This document shows positions 8,230 to 17,620 of a stretch of 64,000 nucleotides of DNA, one piece after another (position 1 is the first letter of the stretch; each line of letters begins with the position of its first letter). This DNA comes from JAVKMO01 sp031539345 (GTDB lineage Bacteria; Bacteroidota; Bacteroidia; Chitinophagales; Chitinophagaceae): positions 101,462 to 165,461 of the forward strand of contig JAVKMO010000013.1 of the NCBI GenBank assembly GCA_031539345.1, written 5' to 3'. Under the pieces are notes generated by a model that was not told the origin of the DNA, searched no databases, and saw only the letters and a program-made list of their open reading frames with translations. Position numbers and translations under genes: made by a program.

Positions 8230-10158
8230 ATGTCTGTCGGATTAGCCTATTTCATAGAACAATTAGAACGTAAAAATGAAATTGTAAAAATTGATACGTA
8301 TGTCAATCCGAGTTTAGAAATTACCGAAGTGGTTGATAGAATCAGTAAATCAAAGAACAATAAAGCGTTATTGTTTACGAATACAAAAACGAAATTCCCT
8401 TTATTGATCAACTCATTGGGGTCATACGAAAGAATGTGTATTGCCTTTGGGGTAAACAGCTTAGACGATATTGCAAAAGACATTTTTGATTTATTTAATA
8501 AACTGCAAACGCCTAAAAAAACGGTTTTAGATAAATTAAAAATGTTGCCTGAATTGAAAAAAATTGGCAACTATATGCCACAAGAAAAAAGCGGCAGAGG
8601 AATATGTCAAGAGGTTATTTTGACAAATAATGACATTAATTTATATGACTTTCCTATTTTGAAATGTTGGCCCCATGATGGTGGACCATTTATCACTCTG
8701 CCTATTATTCATACACAAAGTCCTATCACAAAAACACGCAATGTGGGTATGTATCGCATGCAAGTGATAGATAAAAGAACAACAGGAATGCACTGGCATA
8801 AGCATAAAGTGAGTGCAAAACATTTCAATGAATATAAGGCGTTGCAAAAGACGATGCCTGTTGCGGTTGCACTTGGGGGAGACCCGATTTATACCTATGC
8901 GGCAACGGCACCTTTGCCAGAAAATGTTGATGAATATTTGTTAGCAGGTTTTATTAGAAAAAAAAGCGTGAGCCTTGTTCGTTGTATTTCGCAACCAGAC
9001 ATTTGGGTGCCGAATGATGCTGATATTATTATTGAAGGCTATATCGAACCGCTTGAAGACTTGTTTTTAGAAGGACCCTTTGGTGACCATACAGGGTTTT
9101 ATTCTTTGGCAGATTATTATCCAAAATTTCATGTAACGTGCATTACGCATAAAAAAAATGCCATTTATCCAGCAACCATTGTAGGTATTCCTCCCCAAGA
9201 AGATGCGTGGATAGGCAAGGCGACAGAGCGTATTTTTTTAGCACCAATTAAAATGACGTTAAGCCCAGAAATTATAGATATGAATATGCCAATAGAAGGC
9301 GTATTTCACAATTTAGTCATTGCTCAAATACAAAAAGATTTTGTTGGGCAAGCGGCAAAAGTGATGAATGCTATGTGGGGAGCAGGGCAAATGATGTTTA
9401 ATAAAATTTTGGTCATTGCTGGGCAACACACTTCGATTGATAATTACTATGATTTATTAAGACAGAATTTCAAACATTTTAATCCAAGCAGAGATACATA
9501 TATCGCCAAAGGTCCGATGGATGTTTTAGATCACAGTTGTTCTAAATTTAGTTTTGGTGGAAAAGTTTGTTTTGACTTAACACAAAAAATTGAAGAAGAA
9601 TTGGACGAAGACTTTTACAATGAAATGCCACAAAATATTGCCCACTTAGATATTTTTCCTTTAGATAAAGAGATTCGCCAAATTTATACGGACTTATTGA
9701 CGCAATTAAAGTTGCCTGTTTTAATTATTAGCTTGAATAAAACAAAGCCAAATCATATTCAAAAATTACACAGTCAAATTTGTAAAGAAGCCTTGATTGA
9801 TGGTATTAAAATGATTTTATATGTTGATGCTTGTGTCGATATAACCGATGTGAGTACCGTCATTTGGCTTGTTGCCAATAACATTGACCCACAGAGAGAT
9901 TTGATGATAGAAAAAAGACCGTCTCATTTGCAACGAAATCAATATGTTAGTTGCCTTGGCGTTGATGGTACAGTGAAAACAAAAGCCTTAGATAATTTTA
10001 AAAGAGACTGGCCGAACGTGATAGTCAGCAATGACACGACGATTAACAGCATTGATAAAAAGTGGAGTAGTTTAAATTTGGGTGCATTTATTTCTTCGCC
10101 GTCTTTAAAATATCAGGGTCTTGTAAAAGGGAATGCTGCAAAAGTGGAAGAGGAATAA
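8230..10158 (+). CDS. UbiD family decarboxylase
   Basis: 642 residues from the ATG at 8230. The frame is open back to a TTG at 8065, but the extra 55 residues are a lysine-rich, low-complexity run without family resemblance, and they would bury the inverted repeat at 8099-8125. MSVGLAYFIEQLER matches how UbiD proteins normally begin. The core contains the prenylated-FMN/metal region with EGPFGDHTGFYS and the later DHSCSKFSFGGK. UbiD enzymes decarboxylate aromatic or alpha,beta-unsaturated acids using prenyl-FMN made by UbiX; no ubiX is in the window. A quinone-biosynthesis role (menaquinone pathway) is the usual one in this phylum, but the substrate is inferred. Confidence 0.9.
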   Translation: MSVGLAYFIEQLERKNEIVKIDTYVNPSLEITEVVDRISKSKNNKALLFTNTKTKFPLLINSLGSYERMCIAFGVNSLDDIAKDIFDLFNKLQTPKKTVLDKLKMLPELKKIGNYMPQEKSGRGICQEVILTNNDINLYDFPILKCWPHDGGPFITLPIIHTQSPITKTRNVGMYRMQVIDKRTTGMHWHKHKVSAKHFNEYKALQKTMPVAVALGGDPIYTYAATAPLPENVDEYLLAGFIRKKSVSLVRCISQPDIWVPNDADIIIEGYIEPLEDLFLEGPFGDHTGFYSLADYYPKFHVTCITHKKNAIYPATIVGIPPQEDAWIGKATERIFLAPIKMTLSPEIIDMNMPIEGVFHNLVIAQIQKDFVGQAAKVMNAMWGAGQMMFNKILVIAGQHTSIDNYYDLLRQNFKHFNPSRDTYIAKGPMDVLDHSCSKFSFGGKVCFDLTQKIEEELDEDFYNEMPQNIAHLDIFPLDKEIRQIYTDLLTQLKLPVLIISLNKTKPNHIQKLHSQICKEALIDGIKMILYVDACVDITDVSTVIWLVANNIDPQRDLMIEKRPSHLQRNQYVSCLGVDGTVKTKALDNFKRDWPNVIVSNDTTINSIDKKWSSLNLGAFISSPSLKYQGLVKGNAAKVEEE

Positions 10159-10227
10159 ACTTTTATATTATTGGATACTCGTAATTCATATTCATCATCT
10201 TTGAACTAATTATTATTAACATATTAA

Positions 10228-11499
10228 ATGCTCAATTCATTGTCATCTAAAAGAATACGAAAAGAAATAGTTTTATTCTTTTTGTTGTTTGTACTCAAAG
10301 GGTTCAGTCAAAAGCCAATTACACTACAAGAGGCACAAGTACAACTGCAAAAAAATAATTTGCAATTGTTGGCTTTACAATACAATATCACAGCTTCTCA
10401 AGCCGCAGTCATTCAAGCTAAAATTTGGGAACTGCCTTATTTGTCAGGCGAGTTGAATCTTATCAATCGACAAGATGACAAAATTTTAGATGTTGGTAGA
10501 GAAGGACAAAAAGCACTTGCAATACAACAACTCATTTATTTAGGAGGAAAAAAAAGAAATGAAATAAAATTTGCTAAAAGTAATTCGTCGCTTGCAGGGT
10601 TGGAGTTTGAACAAGTATTACGCAATTTGAAATTTCAATTAAACCAACTGTTTTACAGCATTTATTTTGATAAGCAAAAAATAAAATCATTAAACGCTCA
10701 AATTGCAATTTTAGACACCTTAGTAAAAAACTATAATGCACAAGTTGTCAAAGGAAATATTCCACTGCGTGAGGTCGTGCGTTTGCAATCATTGGTGTTA
10801 AATTTAAAGAACGAAAAAAATAATATCGCTAAAGATATTATTGAAGCAAATCAAAATCTAAGTCTCATTACCGGAATGTCTGATATGATAGAACCGATTA
10901 CAGATGAGGCTGAATTATTGAGAAAAATCCAAAGCCGGTTCGTTCCAAAAGATACCGTTCAGTCTGCTGCCTTTGCAGGAAATATTGAATATTTAACAGC
11001 ATTGAAATTGTCTGAAAGTCAAGCACAATATTTGAAATGGCAAAAATCTTTGGCTTTACCTGATATTACTGCTGGGCTTTCTTATGACCAACGTGGTGGG
11101 GCATTTCAAAATCAAATCAATCTCACATTTGGTATTCCCTTACCACTATGGAATAAAAACAGAGGAAATATCAAAATGGCAGAAGCACAGTTAAAGCAGA
11201 CGAATATGAACAAAGAGTATAAGCAATTAGAACTGCAAACCAAAGTAGAAACGTATTGGCAAGTATGGCAACAGCAAGTCAATCAGTATAACAATATCGA
11301 CGCATCTACTTTAACAAACTTTGATGAGGTGTATCATGGAATGCTTTTAAATTTTCAAAAAAGAAATATTACGATGTTAGAATTTACGGACTTTATGGAA
11401 AGCTACAATCAATCTTTTATTCAAATCAATGAAATCAAAAAAGCATTGATTCTGTCTAGTATTTATTTAAATTTTATCACCAATAAAGAACTGTTTTAA
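10228..11499 (+). CDS. Outer-membrane efflux channel (TolC/CzcC family)
   Basis: 423 residues with an N-terminal signal region (IVLFFLLFVLKGFSQ), then the repeated long coiled-coil helices of OEP proteins (ITLQEAQVQLQKNN, residues ~30-420), duplicated in the two halves. TolC-type trimers form the outer-membrane and periplasmic tunnel of tripartite pumps. The stop TAA at 11497-11499 overlaps the start of the adaptor gene by one base, so the two are translationally coupled. This is the first gene of a four-gene metal-efflux operon. Confidence 0.93.
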   Translation: MLNSLSSKRIRKEIVLFFLLFVLKGFSQKPITLQEAQVQLQKNNLQLLALQYNITASQAAVIQAKIWELPYLSGELNLINRQDDKILDVGREGQKALAIQQLIYLGGKKRNEIKFAKSNSSLAGLEFEQVLRNLKFQLNQLFYSIYFDKQKIKSLNAQIAILDTLVKNYNAQVVKGNIPLREVVRLQSLVLNLKNEKNNIAKDIIEANQNLSLITGMSDMIEPITDEAELLRKIQSRFVPKDTVQSAAFAGNIEYLTALKLSESQAQYLKWQKSLALPDITAGLSYDQRGGAFQNQINLTFGIPLPLWNKNRGNIKMAEAQLKQTNMNKEYKQLELQTKVETYWQVWQQQVNQYNNIDASTLTNFDEVYHGMLLNFQKRNITMLEFTDFMESYNQSFIQINEIKKALILSSIYLNFITNKELF

Positions 11500-12590
11500 T
11501 GATGAAAACAATAACCGCAATTTTTCTTACAGTCGTTTTTTTGACGTCTTGCCATAATGGGGATAAAAAAGAAAAAACAAAAGAAACTCAAGAAGCTTTT
11601 GTATTGAGCGACAAAATGTTGGCAACTACTACAACAACTCCTGCAACACGGCAACCGTTACAAAATGAGTTGAATTTTTATGGTAAAATAACAGCCGATA
11701 ACAATAAAATGATTGAAGTGTTTCCTCTTGTCGGTGGCAATGTGGTTAAAGTGTATGTTGAATTAGGCGACCATGTTCAAAAAGGACAATTGTTGGCAAC
11801 AATAAGAAGCACAGAGGTGGCGGGTTTTGAAAAAGAATTAGACGACGCAAATAATGATGTGATTGTTGCAAAAAATAATCTCAAAGTAGCACAAGAATTG
11901 TATGACGGAAAATTGAGTGTGGAAAGAGATTTGTTAGAAGCAAAGAGCCAATTAGATAAAGCACTATCACAACTTCGCCGTGTCCAAGAAACGTATAAAA
12001 TATACAACATAAAAGGGGGAGCCATATTTGAAGTGAATGCTCCTTTGAGTGGGTTTATTATTCAAAAAAATATCAATCAAGATATGATGCTACGAAGTGA
12101 TAAGTCTGATAATATTTTTGATATCGCACAAATAGACGACGTGTGGGCAATTGCCAATGTGAATGAAAGCGACATTAATCAAGTTAAACTTGGCATCAAT
12201 GCGGCTGTAACCACCTTGAGTTATCCTGACAAAAAGTTTTATGGTAAAGTCGATAAAATATTCAACATCATTGACCCTGAAACGAAAGCTATGAAAGCCC
12301 GTGTAAAATTAACCAATTCAGACTTTTTACTCAAACCTGAAATGCCTGCCACGATAAAATTATCTTACAAAGAAGGCAAGCAAATGATTTGCATTCCGTC
12401 GCAAGCGGTCATTTTTGATCAAAGTAAAAGCTTTGTGATGATTTTTAAAGACAGAAATAATATAGAAACGAGACAAATAGAAGTGTTTCGTCAAGTTGGA
12501 GATAAAACTTTTGTTGCTTCTGGTCTTCACGAAAACGAAAAAGTAATCACCCAAAATCAATTACTCATTTATGACGCTTTAAATGATTAA
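11499..12590 (+). CDS. RND efflux periplasmic adaptor lipoprotein (CzcB/CusB family)
   Basis: 363 residues. The signal peptide ends in a lipobox (FLTSC, Cys18), so the mature protein is lipid-anchored in the periplasm. It has the membrane-fusion architecture: a first half-lipoyl segment (VFPLVGGNVVKVYVELGD), an alpha-helical hairpin (residues ~105-160), a second half-lipoyl (FEVNAPLSGFIIQKNI), and beta-barrel and proximal domains. It bridges the inner-membrane pump and the outer-membrane channel. The start overlaps the channel stop by one base; the porin gene follows 3 bp after its stop. Confidence 0.93.
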   Translation: MMKTITAIFLTVVFLTSCHNGDKKEKTKETQEAFVLSDKMLATTTTTPATRQPLQNELNFYGKITADNNKMIEVFPLVGGNVVKVYVELGDHVQKGQLLATIRSTEVAGFEKELDDANNDVIVAKNNLKVAQELYDGKLSVERDLLEAKSQLDKALSQLRRVQETYKIYNIKGGAIFEVNAPLSGFIIQKNINQDMMLRSDKSDNIFDIAQIDDVWAIANVNESDINQVKLGINAAVTTLSYPDKKFYGKVDKIFNIIDPETKAMKARVKLTNSDFLLKPEMPATIKLSYKEGKQMICIPSQAVIFDQSKSFVMIFKDRNNIETRQIEVFRQVGDKTFVASGLHENEKVITQNQLLIYDALND

Positions 12591-12593
12591 GCA

Positions 12594-13919
12594 ATGAATA
12601 CATCTTCTCTCTCTTTTTTGTTTTTATTCTTTTTGTTTGTACGACCTGTCTTGTTCGCACAGCAAATTGACAGCATAAAGAATGAAAGACTTTCAATTCA
12701 TGCACAAACGACTGTTGTTAATCAGTTCAAGCCATCGTTTAGTGTAAAATATACCGATGATAATAGTTTACAACAAGAGCAAGAAACCCAAACATCTATT
12801 ACATCTACATTGTATTATGGACTAAGGCTTTGGAAAGGTGCAAGCGTATTTGCCAATTCAGAAATTGCAGGTGGGTCTGGCTTAAGCCAAGCACTCGGAA
12901 TTGCAGCCGCAACAAATGGAGAAACATTTAGAGTTGGCGATCATGCGCCTCAAATTTATCTTGCGAGGCTTTTTTACAAACAAGTTTTTGCATTCAACAG
13001 TCAGAAAACCTATCAAGCAAGCGATTTTAATCAATTAGAAGAATATGTTCCTAATGAATATTTGTCTTTTACAATAGGGAAAATAGGAGTGTCAGATTTT
13101 TTTGATAGAAATAAATTTAGCCATGACCCACGAACACAATTTATGAGCTGGGCGTTAATGGATAATGGAGCTTGGGATTATCCAGCAAATACACGTGGTT
13201 ACACCCCCAGTATTGTGTTAGAATATGTTTCTCCAAAACACGAACTTCGATATGTCTTTTCGCTTGTCCCTTTAACTGCAAATGGCAATGAAATGAATTG
13301 GGATATATCAAAAGCAGGTTCACACACACTCGAATACACACACCGACATCAACTTAAAAATCAAGATGGGGCTATTCGCTTTTTAGTTTTTTTTACGACC
13401 ACAAATATGGGAAACTATCAAGCAAGTATTGCTTTAAATTCAGTCAACCCAAGCATTCAAGACACACGAAGATATGGGCATACAAAATATGGTTTTGCAA
13501 TCAATGCAGATCAAAGTATAACGAATAATTTGGGGTGTTTTTTTAGAGCAAGTTGGAATGATGGAAATAATGAAACGTGGACATTTACAGAAATAGACCA
13601 TAGTGTAAGTACAGGACTTTCATTGGCAGGAAAACGCTGGAAAAGAGAAAATGATCATGTTGGTATTGCTTATGTGTCCTCAGGAATTTCTACATCTCAT
13701 CGAGACTATTTAAAAGCTGGAGGAAAAGGTTTTATACTTGGTGATGGTAATCTGAATTATGCTTTAGAACATTTAGCAGAACTATACTATTCGGCAGAAT
13801 TGATCAAAAATCAAATCTACTTAAGTGGAACATATCAATGTGTACTCAATCCTGGTTACAACCTCGATAGACAAGGGCCAGTTCATGTTTTTTCAATTAG
13901 ACTTCATGCTAGAATTTAA
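12594..13919 (+). CDS. OprB-like carbohydrate-porin family outer-membrane protein
   Basis: 441 residues with a signal peptide (SFLFLFFLFVRPVLFAQ). The rest is beta-strand-rich with alternating aromatic residues. Segments such as IGKIGVSDFFDRN followed by FMSWALMDNGAWDYP and GYTP match the carbohydrate-selective porin (OprB-type) family. The C-terminus ends in alternating hydrophobics (FSIRLHARI), as in barrel proteins. Porins of this family pass small solutes across the outer membrane. Its place, 3 bp after the adaptor gene and 5 bp before the RND pump gene, makes co-transcription with the metal exporter almost certain. A role in metal handling is inferred from position only. Confidence 0.82.
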   Translation: MNTSSLSFLFLFFLFVRPVLFAQQIDSIKNERLSIHAQTTVVNQFKPSFSVKYTDDNSLQQEQETQTSITSTLYYGLRLWKGASVFANSEIAGGSGLSQALGIAAATNGETFRVGDHAPQIYLARLFYKQVFAFNSQKTYQASDFNQLEEYVPNEYLSFTIGKIGVSDFFDRNKFSHDPRTQFMSWALMDNGAWDYPANTRGYTPSIVLEYVSPKHELRYVFSLVPLTANGNEMNWDISKAGSHTLEYTHRHQLKNQDGAIRFLVFFTTTNMGNYQASIALNSVNPSIQDTRRYGHTKYGFAINADQSITNNLGCFFRASWNDGNNETWTFTEIDHSVSTGLSLAGKRWKRENDHVGIAYVSSGISTSHRDYLKAGGKGFILGDGNLNYALEHLAELYYSAELIKNQIYLSGTYQCVLNPGYNLDRQGPVHVFSIRLHARI

Positions 13920-13924
13920 AATCA

Positions 13925-16900
13925 ATGAATAAATTTATCAAAAATATCATCGCCTTTTCAATTAAAAACAAAGCGTTTACATTTTTTTGTATAGGCGTTT
14001 TAGTCATTTCAGGATTTGTGGCTTTTAAAAATATGCCTATCGAAGCGTTCCCCGATGTAACGAATACGCAAATTATTATCGTAACAGAATGGAATGGAAG
14101 AAGTGCTGAAGAGATTGAACGCTTTGTAACTACGCCCATTGAAATTTCAATGAATTCGGTGCAGAAAAAAACAAGCGTTCGTAGCATTACGATGTTTGGA
14201 CTTTCTGTTATCAAAATCATTTTTGAAGACGGCGTAGAGGATTTTTTTGCCAGACAACAAGTCAATAATTTATTACGCAATGTGTCTTTACCAGACGATG
14301 TAGATCCAGATGTGCAACCTCCTTATGGACCAACAGGAGAAGTATTTCGATATACACTCAAAAGTTCAAAAAGAGATTCGCGAGATTTATTAACGATTCA
14401 AAATTGGGTTATCGACCGTCAGTTGCGCTCGGTCGCGGGTGTGGCAGATTTAGTTGCATTTGGCGGACAAGAAAAAACGTATGAAGTTAGCGTTGATCCG
14501 AACCGATTAGCAAAATATGATATTACACCTTTACAAGTATTTGAAGCCGTTAATCAAAGTAATATCAATGTTGGTGGCGATGTGATTGAAAAAAATGGAC
14601 AGGCTTATGTTGTTCGTGGAGTAGGGCTTCTGCAAAGCATTTCGGATATTGAAAACATTATTATTGATGAAGCAGGTGGCAACCCTATTTTGGTAAAAAA
14701 TGTTGCTGATGTATATGAAAGTTCTATGCCTCGTGTTGGGCAAGTTGGACTCAACGAAAATGATGATGCTGTAGAAGGTATTGTTGTCATGCGAAAAGGA
14801 GAAAACCCTCAAGAAGTGTTAGGAAGGATAAAAGAAAAAATTGAAGAACTCAACGAACGCATTTTACCCCAAGATGTAAAAATGGAAACATTTTACGACC
14901 GTGACAATTTAATGCATTATACCACCACAACCGTTATGCACAATATGTTTGAGGGCATCTTATTTGTAACCGTCATTGTGTTTTTGTTTATGGCAGATTG
15001 GAGAACTACGCTTACCGTTTCAATTGTCATTCCACTGTCATTATTATTTGCTTTTTTATGCCTGAAATTAAAAGGCATGAGTGCCAATTTATTGTCCCTT
15101 GGAGCGGTTGATTTTGGTATTATTATAGACGGTGCAGTAGTGATGGTAGAGGGCATTTTTGTAACCCTTGATCACTTGGCTCACAAAAAAGGAATGGATG
15201 CTTTTAATCGATTATCAAAAGGTCAAATCATCAAAAAAACCGGCACAGAAATGGGCAAAGCCATTTTCTTTTCTAAGCTCATTATCATCACCGCATTGTT
15301 GCCCATTTTTGCCTTTCAAAAAGTAGAAGGAAAAATGTTTTCTCCGCTTGCATATACATTAGGCTTTGCCTTGTTGGGGGCTTTGATATTTACGCTCACT
15401 TTAGTGCCCGTATTAAGTCATCTTTTACTCAACAAAAACGTCAAAGAAAAGAACAATCCATTTGTCAATTTTTGGAATACAATTGTAGCAAAAGGCTTTG
15501 CGTGGACATTTAGAAATAAAAGAAAAACCATTATCGCTTCTATAGGTCTTATCATCTTAACATTTTTGTCTGCCCAATTTTTAGGTACAGAATTTTTACC
15601 TCAACTGAATGAAGGTGCACTGTGGGTAGAAGCAAAATTTCCTATGAGTCAAAGCCTATCAGAAACCGTAAAGAAAACCGCCATCTTGAGAAAAGAGTTA
15701 CAACAATTTCCTGAAGTGAATGGCGTTTTGAGTCAAGTGGGTAGAAGCAATGACGGCACAGACCCAAGCGGGTTTTATTATGTACAAATGCAAGTCAACT
15801 TGAAACACAAAGACAATTGGAAACGAAAAATAACAATGGATGATTTGGTTAGAGAAATGGACGATTCGCTCACTAAATATCAAGGGATTGGTTACAATTA
15901 TTCACAACCAATTATAGATAATGTTGCTGAAAGTGTAGCGGGTATCAATGCGTCTAATGCTGTCAAAATATATGGTGATAATTTAGACGAGTTGGATAAA
16001 ATCGCCAATAAAGTTATTAAACAAATTGAAAATGTAGAGGGTATAAAAGATGTAGGCATATTGCGAAATGTAGGACAACCAGAAGTGAGTGTTGTGCTTG
16101 ATAGAGAACGCATGGCGGCTTATGGAGTAAAGGTAGCCGATGCACAGGCAGTTTTAGAAATGGCGTTTGGCGGAAAAACAGCTACCCAAAAATTTGAAGG
16201 CGAACAAAAATTTGATATTAGAGTACGGTATCAGAACAATTATAGAAAAGATGAAAAAGATATGAGCAGCCTCAAAGTACCGACTATTCATGGCTATAAA
16301 ATTCCTTTAAAAGAAATTGCAACCATTAAAAAAATTACAGGTCCTGCTTTTATTTATAGAGACAATACAAAGCGTTTTATCGGCGTTAAATTTTCTGTAC
16401 GAGACAGAGATTTAGGGAGTACGATTGCTGAAGCACAAAAAAATGTTGCAAGCATGATCAAACTTCCACAAGGTTATCGCATTGGTTGGACAGGTGAATT
16501 TGAAAATCAAGTCAGAGCCACAGGCACTTTAGGGCAAATGGTGCCAATTAGTTTAGCAGGTATTTTTGTTCTTCTATTTATCTTATTCGGCAATATCAAA
16601 GACTCCCTTTTGGTTCTTACCAATGTTCCCTTTGCTATTATTGGTGGCATTATGGCTTTGCATATTACAGGAACAAATTTTGGCATTTCTGGAGGCGTAG
16701 GTTTTATCGCCTTGTTTGGTATTTGTATTCAAAATGGTGTGATATTGATTTCTGCATTTCATAATAACTTAAAAGTAAATATGACGCTTAGTGAAACGAT
16801 TATAGAAGCCGTAAAAGTACGAACACGCCCCGTTGTAATGACGGCACTGATGGCCTCCATTGGCTTATTACCTGCGGCGATAAGTACAGGCATTGGGTCA

Positions 16901-17026
16901 GAGTCTCAGAAGCCTTTAGCGATTGTAATTATTGGAGGATTGATAACAGCAACCGTTTTAACGCTTTTGGTGTTTCCCATCATCTTTTGGATATTCAATA
17001 AAAAAGAATACGAAACGATAGCGTAA
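13925..17026 (+). CDS. Heavy-metal RND efflux pump (CzcA/CusA family)
   Basis: 1033 residues, full length for an HME-RND transporter, with twelve membrane helices (one near the start, residues ~15-33, the next cluster from ~340, and a second cluster after ~870) and two large periplasmic loops. The transmembrane-4 signature is DFGIIIDGAVVMVE, with Asp396 and Asp402 as likely proton-relay residues. By the published HME subclass motifs, DFGxxxDGAVV is typical of divalent-cation exporters (Co/Zn/Cd type) rather than the Cu/Ag type. Transport is proton-driven from the periplasm or cytosol to outside. It is the last gene of the operon and converges on the VOC gene with a 16-bp gap. Confidence 0.95.
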   Translation: MNKFIKNIIAFSIKNKAFTFFCIGVLVISGFVAFKNMPIEAFPDVTNTQIIIVTEWNGRSAEEIERFVTTPIEISMNSVQKKTSVRSITMFGLSVIKIIFEDGVEDFFARQQVNNLLRNVSLPDDVDPDVQPPYGPTGEVFRYTLKSSKRDSRDLLTIQNWVIDRQLRSVAGVADLVAFGGQEKTYEVSVDPNRLAKYDITPLQVFEAVNQSNINVGGDVIEKNGQAYVVRGVGLLQSISDIENIIIDEAGGNPILVKNVADVYESSMPRVGQVGLNENDDAVEGIVVMRKGENPQEVLGRIKEKIEELNERILPQDVKMETFYDRDNLMHYTTTTVMHNMFEGILFVTVIVFLFMADWRTTLTVSIVIPLSLLFAFLCLKLKGMSANLLSLGAVDFGIIIDGAVVMVEGIFVTLDHLAHKKGMDAFNRLSKGQIIKKTGTEMGKAIFFSKLIIITALLPIFAFQKVEGKMFSPLAYTLGFALLGALIFTLTLVPVLSHLLLNKNVKEKNNPFVNFWNTIVAKGFAWTFRNKRKTIIASIGLIILTFLSAQFLGTEFLPQLNEGALWVEAKFPMSQSLSETVKKTAILRKELQQFPEVNGVLSQVGRSNDGTDPSGFYYVQMQVNLKHKDNWKRKITMDDLVREMDDSLTKYQGIGYNYSQPIIDNVAESVAGINASNAVKIYGDNLDELDKIANKVIKQIENVEGIKDVGILRNVGQPEVSVVLDRERMAAYGVKVADAQAVLEMAFGGKTATQKFEGEQKFDIRVRYQNNYRKDEKDMSSLKVPTIHGYKIPLKEIATIKKITGPAFIYRDNTKRFIGVKFSVRDRDLGSTIAEAQKNVASMIKLPQGYRIGWTGEFENQVRATGTLGQMVPISLAGIFVLLFILFGNIKDSLLVLTNVPFAIIGGIMALHITGTNFGISGGVGFIALFGICIQNGVILISAFHNNLKVNMTLSETIIEAVKVRTRPVVMTALMASIGLLPAAISTGIGSESQKPLAIVIIGGLITATVLTLLVFPIIFWIFNKKEYETIA

Positions 17027-17042
17027 ACCCTCATGAACATTG

Positions 17043-17462
17043 TTATGATGGTTGATTTGGAGTAGTCGGAATTTTTGATGCATCCATAAAAAAGATTTCC
17101 CACGTGTGTCCGTCCAAATCTTCCAATGTTCTTTGTTGCATAAAACCATAATCTCGCATTTCGCTTGGTTCTATTCCGCCTGCTTGTAAGCCTTTGTCCA
17201 TCATTTCATGTATGTCTTCTATGCTATCAACGGAAAGAGAAAAAAGCCCAGCCAGTTTTGTTTTAGTTTCTGCAAGTGGCTTTGTTGCAAATGTTGCAAA
17301 TTTTTCATGCGACAATAACATCACAAAAATATGTTCACTCCAAACCATACATTTTGCTGTATCATCAGAAAACTGTGGATTGTTTCTAAATCCAATTTGG
17401 GTATAAAATTCCATTGATTGCTGAACGTCTTTCACCGCAAGGTTGATAAAGATTTGCTTCAT
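17043..17462 (-). CDS. VOC family (glyoxalase/bleomycin-resistance fold) protein
   Basis: 139 residues in the two-module beta-alpha-beta-beta-beta arrangement. The start MKQIFINLAVKDVQQSMEFY and the end LEDLDGHTWEIFFMD are typical of lactoylglutathione lyase-like proteins, with a late acidic metal ligand in the WEIFFM strand. These are metal-dependent dimeric lyases, dioxygenases or drug-binding proteins; the substrate is not predictable. It stands alone, convergent with the RND pump and with the outer-membrane receptor gene upstream. Confidence 0.88.
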   Translation of the reverse strand: MKQIFINLAVKDVQQSMEFYTQIGFRNNPQFSDDTAKCMVWSEHIFVMLLSHEKFATFATKPLAETKTKLAGLFSLSVDSIEDIHEMMDKGLQAGGIEPSEMRDYGFMQQRTLEDLDGHTWEIFFMDASKIPTTPNQPS

Positions 17463-17502
17463 TTTTTTTGATTTTTTACAGCGTATTAAAAATTTTGATT
17501 TG

Positions 17503-17542
17503 GGTTATTCTGTTGATTGCATAAATGTTGGTTAGAATAGCC
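17503..17542 (-). terminator. Imperfect hairpin downstream of the outer-membrane receptor gene
   Basis: GGTTATTCT (17503-17511) pairs with AGAATAGCC (17534-17542), nine pairs with one G-U and a 22-base loop. It lies 79 bp beyond the receptor stop on the minus strand. A few T residues follow on that strand, but not a clean run. It may be a weak terminator or just a chance fold. Confidence 0.3.
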
Positions 17543-17620
17543 AATATTCAAATTGTGTACTTCTTCCTCTATTTTGCAAAACTCATATTACGTGCTGGCG
17601 TTTCGGATTCTTCTGTCTCA

